A DNA stretch of 64,000 nucleotides from Leptospira congkakensis. GTDB taxonomy: Bacteria > Spirochaetota > Leptospiria > Leptospirales > Leptospiraceae. Within the stretch, counting starts at the first letter, position 1. Each line of letters starts with the position of its first letter. Positions 63,616-64,000 of this stretch are shown piece by piece. The notes below the pieces were generated by a model that had not been told where the DNA came from, ran no database searches, and saw only the letters and a list, made by a program, of their open reading frames with translations. The stretch is taken from positions 62,001-126,000 of the forward strand of contig NZ_RQGQ01000017.1 of assembly GCF_004770265.1 (NCBI RefSeq), written 5' to 3'. The translations under genes and the position numbers were made by a program.

Positions 63616-64000
63616 CTACTTTTTATAACTCAATTCTAACATTCGGTTCACAGACTTTTGTGCGAGACGAATCACTTCTTCATCCAAAAAGATTTCATAT
63701 TGTTCTTTGAGAAGTGCGTCTCTTACTTTTTCCAAAGTAATTTTTTTCATGTGGGGACAGGTTTGACAAGTGGATACAAATTCTTTTTCTGGAAACTCGG
63801 CCCGAAGGTTGTCACCCATCGAACATTCTGTCACTAACATAATTTTGTTTGTTTTGCTTTGGCGAATGAAATCCACCATTTGCGAAGTAGATCCAGAAAA
63901 ATCCGCTTCTTTTACAACATCCTCATGGCATTCAGGATGAGTGATGACAGTTAAATCACCAGAGAACAATCGTTTTGCGGATTTAATGTCTTCAGGAGTG
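63616..64000 (-). CDS. nadA: Quinolinate synthase NadA (5' end off window)
   Basis: The frame is open to the right edge (reading [19 protein letters not shown] in transcription order), so only the C-terminal part of about 128 residues is present. NadA condenses iminoaspartate with dihydroxyacetone phosphate to quinolinate, the first committed step of de novo NAD synthesis with NadB. The HPEC block, TECSMGDN and the CQTCPHMK site, which carries [4Fe-4S] cluster Cys ligands, identify it. It is followed directly by ispF. Confidence 0.95.
   Translation of the reverse strand, partial: TPEDIKSAKRLFSGDLTVITHPECHEDVVKEADFSGSTSQMVDFIRQSKTNKIMLVTECSMGDNLRAEFPEKEFVSTCQTCPHMKKITLEKVRDALLKEQYEIFLDEEVIRLAQKSVNRMLELSYKK

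Noticed and set aside
1..64000. CRISPR arrays, tRNA/rRNA genes, transposases, phage genes
   Set aside because: No regularly spaced repeats, no cloverleaf in any intergenic gap, and no transposase or integrase motifs were found.

Overview
The window is AT-rich, densely packed bacterial DNA that reads as a chromosome segment of a Leptospira species, most likely a saprophytic (L. biflexa-like) one. The assignment is by recognition, not by search. It rests on the many lipoproteins with loose leptospiral lipoboxes, TTG/GTG starts, a spirochaete-type acyl-CoA ligase with a hydrophobic insertion, an RsbU-type phosphatase with TPRs, and an LpxA next to a UDP-sugar epimerase. No rRNA, tRNA, insertion sequence, prophage or CRISPR array was seen, and no gene-free stretch exceeds about 190 bases.

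Region 1 (1-9863, + strand) is a nitrous-oxide respiration and copper island. It holds a fasciclin lipoprotein cut by the left edge, a cytochrome c lipoprotein, Sec-type (clade II) nosZ, a membrane protein, nosL, nosD, nosF and nosY. After an FNR-like box comes a copper-flavoured group: a small Cys/His-rich exported protein, a lipoprotein, and an unusual fusion of a PCu(A)C copper-chaperone domain with a Met/His-rich outer-membrane barrel. Neither nosR nor nosGH is present in this window.

Region 2 (10050-18640, + strand) is a run of small accessory genes: GNAT acetyltransferases, a PhyH-type dioxygenase, ChrA, DinB, a PaiB-like flavoprotein, a large FAD oxidoreductase, a DUF2079 membrane protein and two lipoproteins.

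Region 3 (18637-30030, - strand) is the most distinctive part. One tight gene string encodes, in transcription order, a thiolase, a nucleotidyltransferase-like/methyltransferase fusion, an ABC exporter, an HlyD adaptor, a second ABC exporter and a TolC-like protein. Both exporters are about 1020 residues and each carries two cyclic-nucleotide-binding-like domains and a catalytically dead C39-like domain ahead of a normal ABC core. This looks like a complete, possibly nucleotide-gated type I export machine with two different ABC subunits and no obvious substrate gene.

Region 4 (30120-43165) is mostly housekeeping: a GT-B-like protein, an Hpt protein, lpxA, galE, a VanY-like peptidase, recG with three cotranscribed genes, gpsA, a MAPEG protein, and an operon of an arsenosugar-associated peroxidase-like protein, arsS, map and a hydrolase.

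Region 5 (43325-64000, mainly - strand) has an RND pump with its TolC partner but no adaptor, an enoyl-CoA hydratase and acyl-CoA ligase, a membrane-anchored MutS-like ATPase, an AsmA-like protein, a four-gene peptide ABC importer without a binding protein behind a CrtC/AttH-like secreted protein and a PP2C phosphatase, then ispF and the 3' part of nadA at the right edge.
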